The translations under genes and the position numbers were made by a program. Positions 20,678 to 28,630 of a stretch of 64,000 nucleotides of DNA are shown here, in pieces. The notes under the pieces are model-generated. The model searched no databases. It was not told the DNA's origin and saw only the letters and a list, made by a program, of their open reading frames with translations. The stretch's first letter is position 1, and every line of letters begins with the position of its first letter. Source of the stretch: RHKX01 sp963823275 (GTDB taxonomy: Bacteria; Actinomycetota; Thermoleophilia; Solirubrobacterales; 70-9); contig CAWGKW010000001.1 in assembly GCA_963823275.1 (NCBI GenBank), positions 434,001-498,000 on the forward strand, in the 5' to 3' direction.

Positions 20678-22120
20678 TCAACGGTCGGCTTGGGCTGGAG
20701 CCGGATCCCAAAGCACGGTGCCGGGGTGGAACTGACTCCACGCAAACCAGAACGCCTGGTGTGAGGGAACATCGCGAGCGCCGCTGCCGGTGGCGCGCAG
20801 GCCGTCGCCGTCGAGCCTGAGCTCGATCCCCGCCGCCGAGACCTCCTCGCCCTCCCGCAATGCCGCTCGGGCCTCCTCCGCGGGAAAGGCGACCGCCCGC
20901 CCGCCCGCCGTGATCACGCCGATCACATTCGCCTGGACGGGCAGCCGCGGGTCGGGGTCGCCGATCGGAAAGATCGGGCCGTCGTCGTCGCGGCCGGCGA
21001 GCGGATCGGCGGGGTAGTCGCGTCCGATACCACCGTCCTCGGCGACGATCCTGGTCTCAGGATGGGATCGCTTCCATTCCCCCCAGGTACTCGCCACGAC
21101 GGTGGTCTGCGGCAGCGTGATGCCCGCCTCCCGAAGCGGTCCCGAGATGGCCTCACCGGTGAAGGTGTCGAAGACCGAGTTCGTGTTCAGGTCGTACATC
21201 ACCTTGTTGGAGCGGGAGAGCAACCCGGATGTCCGCAGCACCGGCTGCTCTCCCGGACCGGAATCCTCGTCGAGGAAGTAGGCCTGAGCCGAGCCGCAGA
21301 GTGTGCAGTAGGGGATGCCGAGGCGACGTCCACCGATCGTCACGTTGACCATCTCGTGAACCTCCATGACGTTCTTGGGAAAGGCCACCGATTCACCGTT
21401 GACGGTGACGCCGAAGACGATTCCGTCGTCGGGGAACCAGTCGCCCTGCGAGGTGTCGGTCAGGGCGGGGTCGTCGAGTGCCGGTATGCATCCGCCCGGG
21501 CACAACCCCTCGGAGCCTTCCGGCCGGTCGTCGATGAGCACGCCGCCCCAGGACACGAACCGCCAGTCGATCTCCGATTCGGCATCGGCGAAGAACGGCT
21601 CCCAGCCCGGCTCTACCGAAACGAAGAGCTTGGCCTTGAGCTCGCGATAGTCGGGCGGCGCCGGCAGTTCCCACGCGAACAGGTGGTTGGTGATGCTCTG
21701 CCACGGGCTTCGCGCGAATCCTGGATCGGTGCGTGGATCAGTCTCGGTAAGGGCCATGAACGCGGCGACCAGGTCGCCCTGGTCGGCTCCAGCGGGAAAG
21801 AATCGGAGCAGATCGGAGACGAGCCAGGCCAATCGTGGGTCGCCCGCGGCGGCCACGACCTCGAGCGCATCGCGGTCGAGGCGCCCGTCGGCCGCCGCAT
21901 CCATCATCGCCGAGGTGGCGGATTGCACGTCGGGGTCGAGGCTCGAGTCGGCGACCGCCGGCGGCGGGCCGAAGTTCGACTGCGCCGAAGCAGTCGTCGA
22001 TTGCGCCGGCGGTGCCTTGTCCCCGCCGCAGGCGCCGAGGACAAGGGCGAGGGCCACGGTGGAAACGGCGGCGGCGAGGGCTGTCCCTCGGGAGAGCACA
22101 GGGAGACGATCCCGCGGCAC
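20678..22120 (-). CDS. DUF3179 domain lipoprotein
   Basis: From a GTG at 22120 the product begins with VPRDRLPVLSRGTALAAAVS and a lipobox VLGACGGD, about 480 residues. Residues from about 190 on match DUF3179: DPALTDTSQGDWFPDDGIVFGV, VAFPKNVMEVHEMVN, IPYCTLCGSAQAYF, LLSRSNKVMYDLNTNSVFD and AFWFAWSQFHPGTVL. The CTLC motif recalls thioredoxin-like or metal-binding sites, but the function of DUF3179 is not established. The open frame extends about 98 codons upstream without coding character, so I start at the residue just before the signal peptide. Confidence 0.85.
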   Translation of the reverse strand: MPRDRLPVLSRGTALAAAVSTVALALVLGACGGDKAPPAQSTTASAQSNFGPPPAVADSSLDPDVQSATSAMMDAAADGRLDRDALEVVAAAGDPRLAWLVSDLLRFFPAGADQGDLVAAFMALTETDPRTDPGFARSPWQSITNHLFAWELPAPPDYRELKAKLFVSVEPGWEPFFADAESEIDWRFVSWGGVLIDDRPEGSEGLCPGGCIPALDDPALTDTSQGDWFPDDGIVFGVTVNGESVAFPKNVMEVHEMVNVTIGGRRLGIPYCTLCGSAQAYFLDEDSGPGEQPVLRTSGLLSRSNKVMYDLNTNSVFDTFTGEAISGPLREAGITLPQTTVVASTWGEWKRSHPETRIVAEDGGIGRDYPADPLAGRDDDGPIFPIGDPDPRLPVQANVIGVITAGGRAVAFPAEEARAALREGEEVSAAGIELRLDGDGLRATGSGARDVPSHQAFWFAWSQFHPGTVLWDPAPAQADR

Positions 22121-22196
22121 CCTTAACCGGGCCTTTAGCGAACTGAAAGACGGTGACCTTCGGAAACCGCCGAATCGGCAAAGGAGGCTCGACGGA
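22121..22196. promoter_or_regulatory. Divergent promoter region, DUF3179 / COG4315 lipoproteins
   Basis: A 76-base gap between two lipoprotein genes facing apart. The plus-strand gene has an unusually complete ribosome binding site, AAAGGAGG, nine bases before the ATG at 22197. Confidence 0.4.
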
Positions 22197-22751
22197 ATGA
22201 TCATGCACCCGACCCTTTTTGCAGTACCCCTGCTTGCCGTCTGCCTCGGCCTTGCGGCCTGCGGGGGAGACGACGATGCCGATCCAGCCACCGGCGTTGC
22301 GAGGGCCGAGCCCACGATTGCTTCGGGGTCGTCATCACAGCAGTCGGAGTCGGTCGAGGCCGGGAAGGAGAAGGCCGCCGAGCGGAGGGCCGAGATCGGG
22401 TTGGCGGTTGCCACGGGCGAGTCTCAGTTCGGAACGATCCTCTTCGATGAGAAGGACCGGGCGATCTATCTGTTCGACAAGGAGCAGAGCGCCAACAGCG
22501 AGTGCTATGGCGACTGCGCGGTCGCCTGGCCCCCCGTGCTGACCAAGGGCCAGCCCGTCGCCTCCGCGGGAGTGGACTCGAAGCTGCTCGGCACGACCGA
22601 GCGTGACGACGGGACGACGCAGGTCACCTACGGCGGCCGGCCCCTCTACTACTACGTCGACGATCCGCCCAAGCAGGTGCTCTGCCACAACGTCGAGGAG
22701 TTCGGTGGCCTTTGGCTCGTCGTCGAGCCCGATGGCAAGCCGGCCGTCTGA
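22197..22751 (+). CDS. COG4315-type secreted-repeat lipoprotein
   Basis: A 184-residue lipoprotein (MIMHPTLFAVPLLAVCLG, lipobox LAACGGD). An acidic/Ser-rich linker leads into two copies of the short repeat of unknown function (Lipoprotein_15 family): GTILFDEKDRAIYLFDKEQ with CYGDCAVAWPPVLT, then VTYGGRPLYYYVDDPPKQ with CHNVEEFGGLWLVV. The CYGDC-AWPP and C-x-GGLWLVV elements are family hallmarks. Paralogous to the protein at 24778-25266. Role unknown; surface redox or cell-envelope functions have been suggested for the family. Confidence 0.88.
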   Translation: MIMHPTLFAVPLLAVCLGLAACGGDDDADPATGVARAEPTIASGSSSQQSESVEAGKEKAAERRAEIGLAVATGESQFGTILFDEKDRAIYLFDKEQSANSECYGDCAVAWPPVLTKGQPVASAGVDSKLLGTTERDDGTTQVTYGGRPLYYYVDDPPKQVLCHNVEEFGGLWLVVEPDGKPAV

Positions 22752-23593
22752 GCTGCTCGCGACGCCGTCGACGGGACGGCTTGCGGCAGCGGGCCGCCAT
22801 CCCTGCTCAGGGCTTCCAGCCCGTCATCGAGACGCAGCCGTCTCATCAGCGGCGGCGGGGTCAGCCGGTAGATCCAACGGCCCCTCCAGGGCACGATTCG
22901 CTCGCGCCGCTCCCGCTCGATCGAATCGGCCGCCTCGCGAGCCACGTCGGCAGGCGTCATGTCGCCCACCAGGTTGGCGATCTTCGGGATCCGCTCCCTG
23001 GAGCCCGGGTTGTTGTCGAAGTAGGGGGAGTCGACCTCGAACGGGGCGAGCAGCGTGACGCCGACGCCGCTCCCGCGCAGTTCGGCCTCCAGCTGGTAGC
23101 TGAACGCCCGCATCGCCCAGCGCGCGACGCCGTAGGCCGTGGCGCCGGGGATCGTCAGGTAGCCGGCTGCCGAGGTCATGTTCAGGATCCAGCCCGAGCC
23201 GCGCTCCCGCATCGCCGGCAGCAGCAGCCGGGTCAGCTCGTAGGCGGCGAGGTAGGGCAGTCGCGCCGCCTGCTCGGCGTAACCCGCCTCCGTCTCCCAG
23301 GTGGCCCGCCAGATCCCGGCGCCCGCGTTGTTGATCAGCACGTCGGGGGCGCCCTGGCCGGTCAGCAACCGTCCGGCGAGCCGCCCGATTGCGGCGTCGT
23401 CGCCGAGGTCGCAGGCTTCGACCGTCACCGTCGCGCCACCGTCGCGGAGCTCCGCCGCCAGCGCCTCGAGCTTGTCGGCTCCGCGAGCGACGAGGATCGG
23501 CTGAGCGTCACGTCGCACCAGCTCGCGCGCCAGCTCGGCCCCGATTCCCGAGGAGGCGCCCGTAACCAGCACCCTGCGACCGCTGAGCTTCAT
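22652..23593 (-). CDS. Short-chain dehydrogenase/reductase
   Basis: A Rossmann-fold SDR with VLVTGASSGIGAELARELV (NADP-type GxxxGxG), EACDLGDDA, VLINNAGAGIW and the Ser of NMTSAAGY. The catalytic tetrad is atypical: the Tyr is in TAYGVARWAM, where the usual YxxxK reads YxxxR. The PG motif is replaced by LLAPFEV. About 245 residues look like SDR. The last 60 (from LEALSRDGG) look non-coding and run antiparallel over the end of the convergent lipoprotein gene by 100 bases, so the true stop may be earlier with another frame break. Substrate unknown. Confidence 0.85.
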   Translation of the reverse strand: MKLSGRRVLVTGASSGIGAELARELVRRDAQPILVARGADKLEALAAELRDGGATVTVEACDLGDDAAIGRLAGRLLTGQGAPDVLINNAGAGIWRATWETEAGYAEQAARLPYLAAYELTRLLLPAMRERGSGWILNMTSAAGYLTIPGATAYGVARWAMRAFSYQLEAELRGSGVGVTLLAPFEVDSPYFDNNPGSRERIPKIANLVGDMTPADVAREAADSIERERRERIVPWRGRWIYRLTPPPLMRRLRLDDGLEALSRDGGPLPQAVPSTASRAAQTAGLPSGSTTSQRPPNSSTLWQSTCLGGSST

Positions 23594-23637
23594 GCGTGGA
23601 TCCTATTGCCGGCGCTGCAGCTATTCATACTCCCCCG

Positions 23638-24687
23638 ATGGCCCTGATCGACCTCTACCGCCGCACCGGCGCCGATCTGCCCTGGGGTGATCAGCTCCGG
23701 GCGCATCCCGGGGTCCGGATGGAGGGCTATTTCTGGCGATTCACGGCCCCCCGTGAGGACGGTCGCGTCCTGATCGCGCTCTGCGGGGTCAACCGGGCCG
23801 ATGACGGCAACTGGTCAACCCTGGGGCTGGCCGCCCACCCCGCCGGTTTTCTGCGAGCGGTGGAGCACCCCGAGGGCCGCGCCGACCCCGACGCGCTCGG
23901 CGCAAGGGCGGGAGCCGCCTTCGAGGGCTCGCGCGATCGCCTGCGCGTCGACCTCGGCGACGATGCCCAACTTGACGTCGGCGTTACGGCGCCGGTTCCC
24001 TGGGGGCGTCGCAGGTTCGGCGGATCGAGCTACTTCCAGTCGGTCCCCGCACTCAATCAGTACTGGCATCCGTGGCTGCTGGGCGGAAGCGCGCACGGAG
24101 TGGCGAACGTGGGCGGGGAGCCGTGGGAGATCGACGGTTGGCAGGTCTACGCGGAGAAGAACTGGGGTCGGGGCGGGTTCCCGGACTCGTGGTGGTGGGG
24201 GCAGGCTCAGGGGTTCGCCGAGCCCGAGGCCTGCGTTGCCTTCGCCGGCGGGGAGATCAAGTCCGGGCCGCTGCGGACCGAGGTCACCGCGGTCGTCGTG
24301 AAGCTGCCCGAAGGACGGCTCCTTCGGCTCGGCAACCCCGTTTCATCCCCGGTCGAGGCACGGGTTGCCGACGAGCGCTGGTCGTTGCGGGGCAGAAGCG
24401 CCACGTGGCGGGTGGAGATCGAGGGGGAGGCACCGCGCGGCGCTTCGCACGTGCTGCCCGTGCCGCTGCCGCGCGAGCGCCGGAACGTCGCCGGAGCCCT
24501 CGAGCATCTCGGCGCGAGGATGAGCGTCGTCGTCAGCTCTCGTCGAGGCGGCGTCGTCTGGCGCGGGGAGTCCCAGGTGGCCGCACTGGAGCACGGCGGC
24601 CTGGAGCGTGCCGCCCGGGAAGCAGAGCGCCGCGGTTTCCCCGGCGCCGCGGCCGTCGCCCCGATGAGCGCGAGCGCCGGCGATTGA
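23638..24687 (+). CDS. Tocopherol-cyclase-like protein
   Basis: About 349 residues starting MALIDLYRRTGADLPWG. Its signature resembles the tocopherol cyclase (VTE1) family: MEGYFWRFT, NQYWHPWLLGGSAHG, WEIDGWQVYAEKNWGRG and FPDSWWWGQAQGF, many aromatic residues in a lipocalin-like beta structure. Plant and cyanobacterial members close the chromanol ring of vitamin E. In an actinobacterium another prenylated or long-chain substrate is more likely, because no homogentisate pathway gene is near. It starts 44 bases from the divergent SDR gene. The family call is moderately firm, the reaction is not. Confidence 0.72.
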   Translation: MALIDLYRRTGADLPWGDQLRAHPGVRMEGYFWRFTAPREDGRVLIALCGVNRADDGNWSTLGLAAHPAGFLRAVEHPEGRADPDALGARAGAAFEGSRDRLRVDLGDDAQLDVGVTAPVPWGRRRFGGSSYFQSVPALNQYWHPWLLGGSAHGVANVGGEPWEIDGWQVYAEKNWGRGGFPDSWWWGQAQGFAEPEACVAFAGGEIKSGPLRTEVTAVVVKLPEGRLLRLGNPVSSPVEARVADERWSLRGRSATWRVEIEGEAPRGASHVLPVPLPRERRNVAGALEHLGARMSVVVSSRRGGVVWRGESQVAALEHGGLERAAREAERRGFPGAAAVAPMSASAGD

Positions 24688-24777
24688 CGGCGGGCATCGG
24701 GCCTGCGGTGGAGATGGGGCGACGCCTTTAGCAAGCCCTAACAAACCACCTCCACTGTTCGGCGGGTGTACTCACGG

Positions 24778-25266
24778 ATGACCAAGCGGCTCGCCGGCGT
24801 GGGAGTGGCTTCGGCGGTCGCGGCGGCGGCGTTCGTTTTCGCCTCCCCGGTCTCGGCCGCGCCGGAGCGAGATGCTGCGTCGGCGTCCTTTGACCAGACG
24901 ACGAAGGCGAAGCCGACCAGGATCACCACCGACGATTCGCAGTTCGGGACGATGCTCTTCGACGGGGGTCGCCAGGCGATCTACTCCTTCGACAAGGAGA
25001 AGACGAAGAGGAGCAAGTGCTACGGATCCTGCGCCAAGGCCTGGCCGCCCGTTCTCACCAAGGGCAAGCCGAAGGCCCACGGCGAGGCCGATCAGGGCCT
25101 GCTTGGGACGACGAAGCGGCGTAACGGCACCACCCAGGTCACCTACGCCGGCAAGCCGCTCTACTTCTACGCTCACGAGGGTCCGGGTCAGGTCTTCTGC
25201 CACGACGTCAAGCAGTTCGGGGGGCTCTGGTTGGTCGTCAGGCCCGACGGGACAAACGCCGACTGA
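24778..25266 (+). CDS. COG4315-type secreted-repeat protein, second copy
   Basis: Paralogue of 22197-22751, with the same two repeats: FGTMLFDGGRQAIYSFDKEK / CYGSCAKAWPPVLTKGKP and VTYAGKPLYFYAHEGPGQ / CHDVKQFGGLWLVV. The N-terminus (MTKRLAGVGVASAVAAAAF, cleavage near VSAA) is a normal signal peptide without a lipobox Cys, so this copy should be released while the first is lipid-anchored. I use the ATG at 24778; a GTG at 24766 is possible. Confidence 0.85.
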   Translation: MTKRLAGVGVASAVAAAAFVFASPVSAAPERDAASASFDQTTKAKPTRITTDDSQFGTMLFDGGRQAIYSFDKEKTKRSKCYGSCAKAWPPVLTKGKPKAHGEADQGLLGTTKRRNGTTQVTYAGKPLYFYAHEGPGQVFCHDVKQFGGLWLVVRPDGTNAD

Positions 25267-25349
25267 GGCGAGCGCAGACTGAAACCGCCACGCCAACCCC
25301 GAGTTGGCGGACGGGCGATCACCGACGGCATTCCGGTCAGACTATCCCG

Positions 25350-26246
25350 ATGGATGCTTCCCGAGGCGCGAAGGAGCAGGCGGGCTTCAGCCCACCCGGC
25401 CCGGCCGAATTCGCGGCCGCCAGGGCGCTGCTGGCCCCGTGGCAGGCACTCACCGATCCGTGCATCGACGGATACGAGAACCTCCCCGACGACGGCCGTT
25501 ACCTGTTGGTCGGCAACCACACGACGCTTGGGGTCTTCGACGTTCCGTTCCTCGTTCTCGGCATCCACGAGCACACCGGCGTGCTCGTGCGCTCGCTCGG
25601 GGAACACCAGCACTTCCGATTGCCGATGTGGCGTGAGCTGCTCGCGCGATTCGGGACCATCGACGGCACCCGGGAGAACACCCGCCGGCTTCTCGAGGCG
25701 GATCAGGCCGTGCTCGTGTTTCCGGGCGGGGGACGGGAGGTGGCCCGTCGGCGCGGCGACCACTATCCGCTCGTCTGGCGCGAGCGCATCGGCTTCGCGC
25801 GACTGGCGCTCGAGTTCGGATATCCGGTCGTCCCGTTCTCGATGATCGGGGTCGACGACATGTGGGACGTCGTCGCCGATGCCGACGACGCTGTCTTCGC
25901 GCCGGCCCGTGCCCTCGCCGCCAGGATCGACGTCGATCCCGAGATGCTGCTTCCGATCGTGCGCGGCCTCGGGCCGACGCCGCTGCCCCGGCCGCAGCGG
26001 ATCTACGTCCGCCTCGGCCACTCGATCGAGGCGCGTGACTACGGTTCCGCCTGGGATGACCGGGAGGGTGCGGCCGCGCTTCGTGACGCCGTTCGCTCGG
26101 CGGTCGCCGGGGGCATCGAGGAGCTCCAGCGTGAGCGCAAGAGCGATCCCGCTCGCCGTCTCATCCCCAGGTTGCGCGGCGAGGCGCTGAGGCTGACGCG
26201 CTCGCAGGCGGCGGCTCTGCGGCGAATGCTGCCGACCCAGATGTAG
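25350..26246 (+). CDS. Lysophospholipid acyltransferase-like protein
   Basis: A 298-residue membrane-associated acyltransferase of the LPLAT/DGAT2-like group. The acyl-transfer motif is VGNHTTLGVFD, followed by RFGTIDGTRENTRRLL and the acceptor-binding FPGGGREVARRRGD, then GFARLALEFGYPVVPFSM. This group esterifies glycerol phosphates, diacylglycerol or other lipids with acyl-CoA; the exact acceptor is unclear. The C-terminus is Arg/Leu-rich. Confidence 0.83.
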   Translation: MDASRGAKEQAGFSPPGPAEFAAARALLAPWQALTDPCIDGYENLPDDGRYLLVGNHTTLGVFDVPFLVLGIHEHTGVLVRSLGEHQHFRLPMWRELLARFGTIDGTRENTRRLLEADQAVLVFPGGGREVARRRGDHYPLVWRERIGFARLALEFGYPVVPFSMIGVDDMWDVVADADDAVFAPARALAARIDVDPEMLLPIVRGLGPTPLPRPQRIYVRLGHSIEARDYGSAWDDREGAAALRDAVRSAVAGGIEELQRERKSDPARRLIPRLRGEALRLTRSQAAALRRMLPTQM

Positions 26247-26265
26247 TTCGCCCCGCCTCAACGAC

Positions 26266-26291
26266 AAGGCCCCCGCGGCAGCGGAGGCCTT
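26266..26291. terminator. Bidirectional intrinsic terminator hairpin
   Basis: The inverted repeat AAGGCCCCCGC-GGCA-GCGGAGGCCTT (one mismatch) sits between the convergent genes ending at 26246 (plus) and 26327 (minus). The A-rich and T-rich ends of the stem could serve both strands. Confidence 0.75.
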
Positions 26292-26326
26292 GATCGAACG
26301 CCGGACGCCGCTTCAGGGAGACGTCC

Positions 26327-26452
26327 CTAGGCGATGGCGAGGGCGATCGCGAGGAGCGCGAATGCCACGGCGAGAAAGGCGATCGTCGCGCCGAGGCCGC
26401 TGTAGTGGGTGCGGCTGGCGCTGGTGATGTACGGAGTGGCTGAGCGAATCAT
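26327..26452 (-). CDS. 41-residue single-helix membrane protein
   Basis: A small gene below usual length cut-offs. The ATG at 26452 has GAAGGGA about nine bases upstream. The product starts MIRSATPYITSASRTHYSGLG, then one hydrophobic helix (ATIAFLAVAFALLAIALAIA) reaching the C-terminus. I recognise no family. A good ribosome site, own promoter region and following terminator support a real gene. Confidence 0.55.
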   Translation of the reverse strand: MIRSATPYITSASRTHYSGLGATIAFLAVAFALLAIALAIA

Positions 26453-26680
26453 TGGAATCGGTTCCCTTCTGTTGGTTCCCCGCGCGGGTTGCGCCGGTAA
26501 AAGCAAGATCGCCGCAGCGGGACCCTGCGGCCAGGGGTCCGCGGGTGGAAGCCGGCCCGCTTTGGGGGTGATCCCGCTCACACCTCGGGGGGGTCTATGG
26601 GGGCTGAGTACCGATGCGAAACCCGGTCCCAGGCGCCAAGATCGGTGTACGCCACTCACGCCCGCCGAAAGGAACCGTCG
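26453..26680. other. Structured, GC-rich divergent intergenic region before archease
   Basis: This 228-base gap holds several self-complementary stretches, for example CCCCGCGCGGG near 26480 and CTGCGG/CCGCAG pairs near 26515-26530. A purine/pyrimidine run TCGGGGGGGTCTATGGGGGCTGAG lies near 26590. It could be a long leader of the archease mRNA. I could not match it to a known riboswitch class. Confidence 0.3.
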
Positions 26681-27085
26681 ATGTACAACACGATCGAACA
26701 TGACTCGAGCGTTGAGCTGCTGATCGAGGACGTCAATCCCGAGACCCTCTTCACCGAGTCGCTGCTGGCACTGAGCGACGTGCTCTCTGAAGCAACGGGG
26801 GGCACCGCCGTGACCCACGAGATCCTGGTCACCGCTGAGGATCTGGGGGGATTGCTGACGGCTTGGGTTGAGGAGCTGGTTCGCCTGGCCGAAGGCGACG
26901 GCTTCGTGCCCGAGCGGGTCTACAAGGAGCGTCTCGAGAGCTCCAGCTTCAAGGCGATGGTCGCCGGCGAGCGTTCGATCCCGCAGTCCGAGATCAGGGC
27001 CGTCAGCTGCCGCGGGGTCGATCTCAGGCGTCTCGACGACGGCGCCTGGGCAGCTCAGGTGATTCTCGACACGCGCGGCGATTAG
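26681..27085 (+). CDS. Archease-family protein
   Basis: A 134-residue protein (ATG with AAAGGA eight bases upstream). It matches archease in size and pattern: an N-terminal EHDSSVELLIEDVNPETLF (family EHTADVGLRIEG...LFE), then ALSDVLSEA, DLGGLLTAWVEELVRLAEGD, the strand pair KERLESSSFKAMVAGE, and ending AAQVILDT. Archeases act as chaperone/guanylylation cofactors for the RNA ligase RtcB. RtcB is not in this window. The Asp of the calcium site (Asp of EHTAD) reads Ser-Ser here (EHDSS), so the metal site may be modified. Confidence 0.75.
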   Translation: MYNTIEHDSSVELLIEDVNPETLFTESLLALSDVLSEATGGTAVTHEILVTAEDLGGLLTAWVEELVRLAEGDGFVPERVYKERLESSSFKAMVAGERSIPQSEIRAVSCRGVDLRRLDDGAWAAQVILDTRGD

Positions 27086-27171
27086 CGGCGAGCCCGTCCC
27101 ATGGCGCCCGCCCCTCGGGCGGAGGTCGCTGGAGAGGGAGCCCCGATGATCTGAGCGCCTAAGCTCAGTCG

Positions 27172-27630
27172 ATGGCCATCACCCAGCGGGAAGCGCGTCA
27201 ACGGATCCTCGACGACCTCGGCGGCGCGAGCGAGCGGATCGCCTTCTCCGTCGCCTGCCTCGGCACCGCCTATGAGCTGCTCAGCGTCGGACCCGCGGAC
27301 CGCCTGGAGGCTGAGTTGTTCCGGCCGGTGCAGAAGGCGTACGGGCGGGTCAAGCTGACCCGCAGCCGGTTCGCGCAACGGACCGGCTTCGAGGTCGCCG
27401 AACTCGCGACGCCGTCGCCGGGCCTGAGGTCGCAGGGCGTCAAGTCCTTCGTCGAACGGGCCGTCGTGGCCGCAGCCGACGGGGACCGGATGATCTCCGA
27501 CCTACAGGACACGATGCTCCCCGTCGAATCCGGAGATGCTGAGCTCCGAAAAGGCCTCAGCGAGGTGCGGACTCTCCTCGCTGATCTGCCGGTTAGCGCG
27601 CGGGAGTTCCTGCGGACCCTGGGGCGATAG
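27172..27630 (+). CDS. Hypothetical protein, helical
   Basis: A 152-residue soluble protein starting MAITQREARQRILDDLGGAS with amphipathic helices throughout and two cysteine-free halves. No motif recognised. It ends six bases before the patatin gene, suggesting co-transcription and a possible accessory role to that lipase, which is inference only. Confidence 0.6.
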   Translation: MAITQREARQRILDDLGGASERIAFSVACLGTAYELLSVGPADRLEAELFRPVQKAYGRVKLTRSRFAQRTGFEVAELATPSPGLRSQGVKSFVERAVVAAADGDRMISDLQDTMLPVESGDAELRKGLSEVRTLLADLPVSAREFLRTLGR

Positions 27631-27636
27631 CGAGTC

Positions 27637-28596
27637 ATGAGCCACCCGGTGCTCGAGCTGATCGGGAAGCGGATCGCGGCCGAGAGCCGGGCGGGGGAGC
27701 GGGATCCCAGCGACCGCGATCGGCTGGCTCTCGCGATCGAGGGCGGCGGCATGAGGGGAGCGATCACCGGGGGTATGGCGCTGGCGATCGACAAGCTCGG
27801 CCTGCTCCATGTCTTCGACGATGTCTACGGGTCATCAGCCGGAGCTCTCAACGCCGCCTGGCTGATCAGCGGGGCGGCTCAGACCGGGATCTCGACCTGG
27901 TCGGACCCGGCCCTGCGGACGGCGTCGACGGGAGGCCGCAATCTGCTCCGCGGCAAGCCGATCGTCGACAGCTCGTTCCTGACCGAGGTCGTCTACGAGA
28001 AGCTCGCCCCGATGCCGTTCGATGAGATCCTGGCGAGCCCGGTCGCCTTCCACCCGCTGGCGACCGATTCAGCAAACGGGGCCTCCACCGACCTCGCCCC
28101 GGCGATCGCTGATCGGCGCACGCTGAAGCTTGCGCTCCGGGCCACCACCGCGCTGCCGCTGCTCTCCGGCCGGCCGATCGAGCTTGCGGGCAGCCGCTAC
28201 TTCGATGCCGGGCTGGCGGAGTCGATCCCGTATCGAACCGCGGCGGAGCAGGGCGCCACCCACATCCTGGTGCTGCGCTCGCGCCGTCTCGGTGAGCACG
28301 ACTCGAGCAACGGCGGTGTGTCCGGCCGGATGATCGCCCGCTACCTGTCGCGCTATGGCGAGGAACTCGCGACCGCTTTCCTCGACCGCGCCGACCGCCT
28401 GGCCCGCGACGACCTGGAGCTGGCCCGAGCGGAAGCCGACCCGGCGGCCGGTCCGGCGATCTTCTCGATCCGCCCTGCCCGCGGAACCCCTTCGATCTCG
28501 CGACTGGAGAAGGACCAGGCGCGGGTCCTCGCCGGCCTCCGGGCCGGAGAGGAGATCGGGCTGGCTACTCTCATCTCGGCGGGGGCGACTCCGTGA
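27637..28596 (+). CDS. Patatin-like phospholipase
   Basis: A 319-residue patatin-fold acyl hydrolase: oxyanion GGGMRG in LAIEGGGMRGAITGG, nucleophile Ser in VYGSSAGALNAAW, and the catalytic Asp in FDAGLAESIPYR. No signal peptide, so it acts in the cytoplasm or on the inner membrane face. Likely hydrolyses phospholipid or lysolipid acyl chains. Second gene of a probable operon with 27172-27630. Confidence 0.9.
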   Translation: MSHPVLELIGKRIAAESRAGERDPSDRDRLALAIEGGGMRGAITGGMALAIDKLGLLHVFDDVYGSSAGALNAAWLISGAAQTGISTWSDPALRTASTGGRNLLRGKPIVDSSFLTEVVYEKLAPMPFDEILASPVAFHPLATDSANGASTDLAPAIADRRTLKLALRATTALPLLSGRPIELAGSRYFDAGLAESIPYRTAAEQGATHILVLRSRRLGEHDSSNGGVSGRMIARYLSRYGEELATAFLDRADRLARDDLELARAEADPAAGPAIFSIRPARGTPSISRLEKDQARVLAGLRAGEEIGLATLISAGATP

Positions 28597-28630
28597 GCCC
28601 AGATCGAAGCGACCCCATCGAGGAGGCACG

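Noticed and set aside
22121..22414. 98-codon N-terminal extension of the DUF3179 lipoprotein
   Set aside because: The added text lacks coding character and would bury the lipoprotein signal; it also overlaps the divergent lipoprotein gene.
26560..26680. TPP-riboswitch-like text (CTGAG and G-rich runs) before archease
   Set aside because: The CTGAGA and ACCTGAT-type consensus pairs are not both present, and archease is not a thiamine gene.
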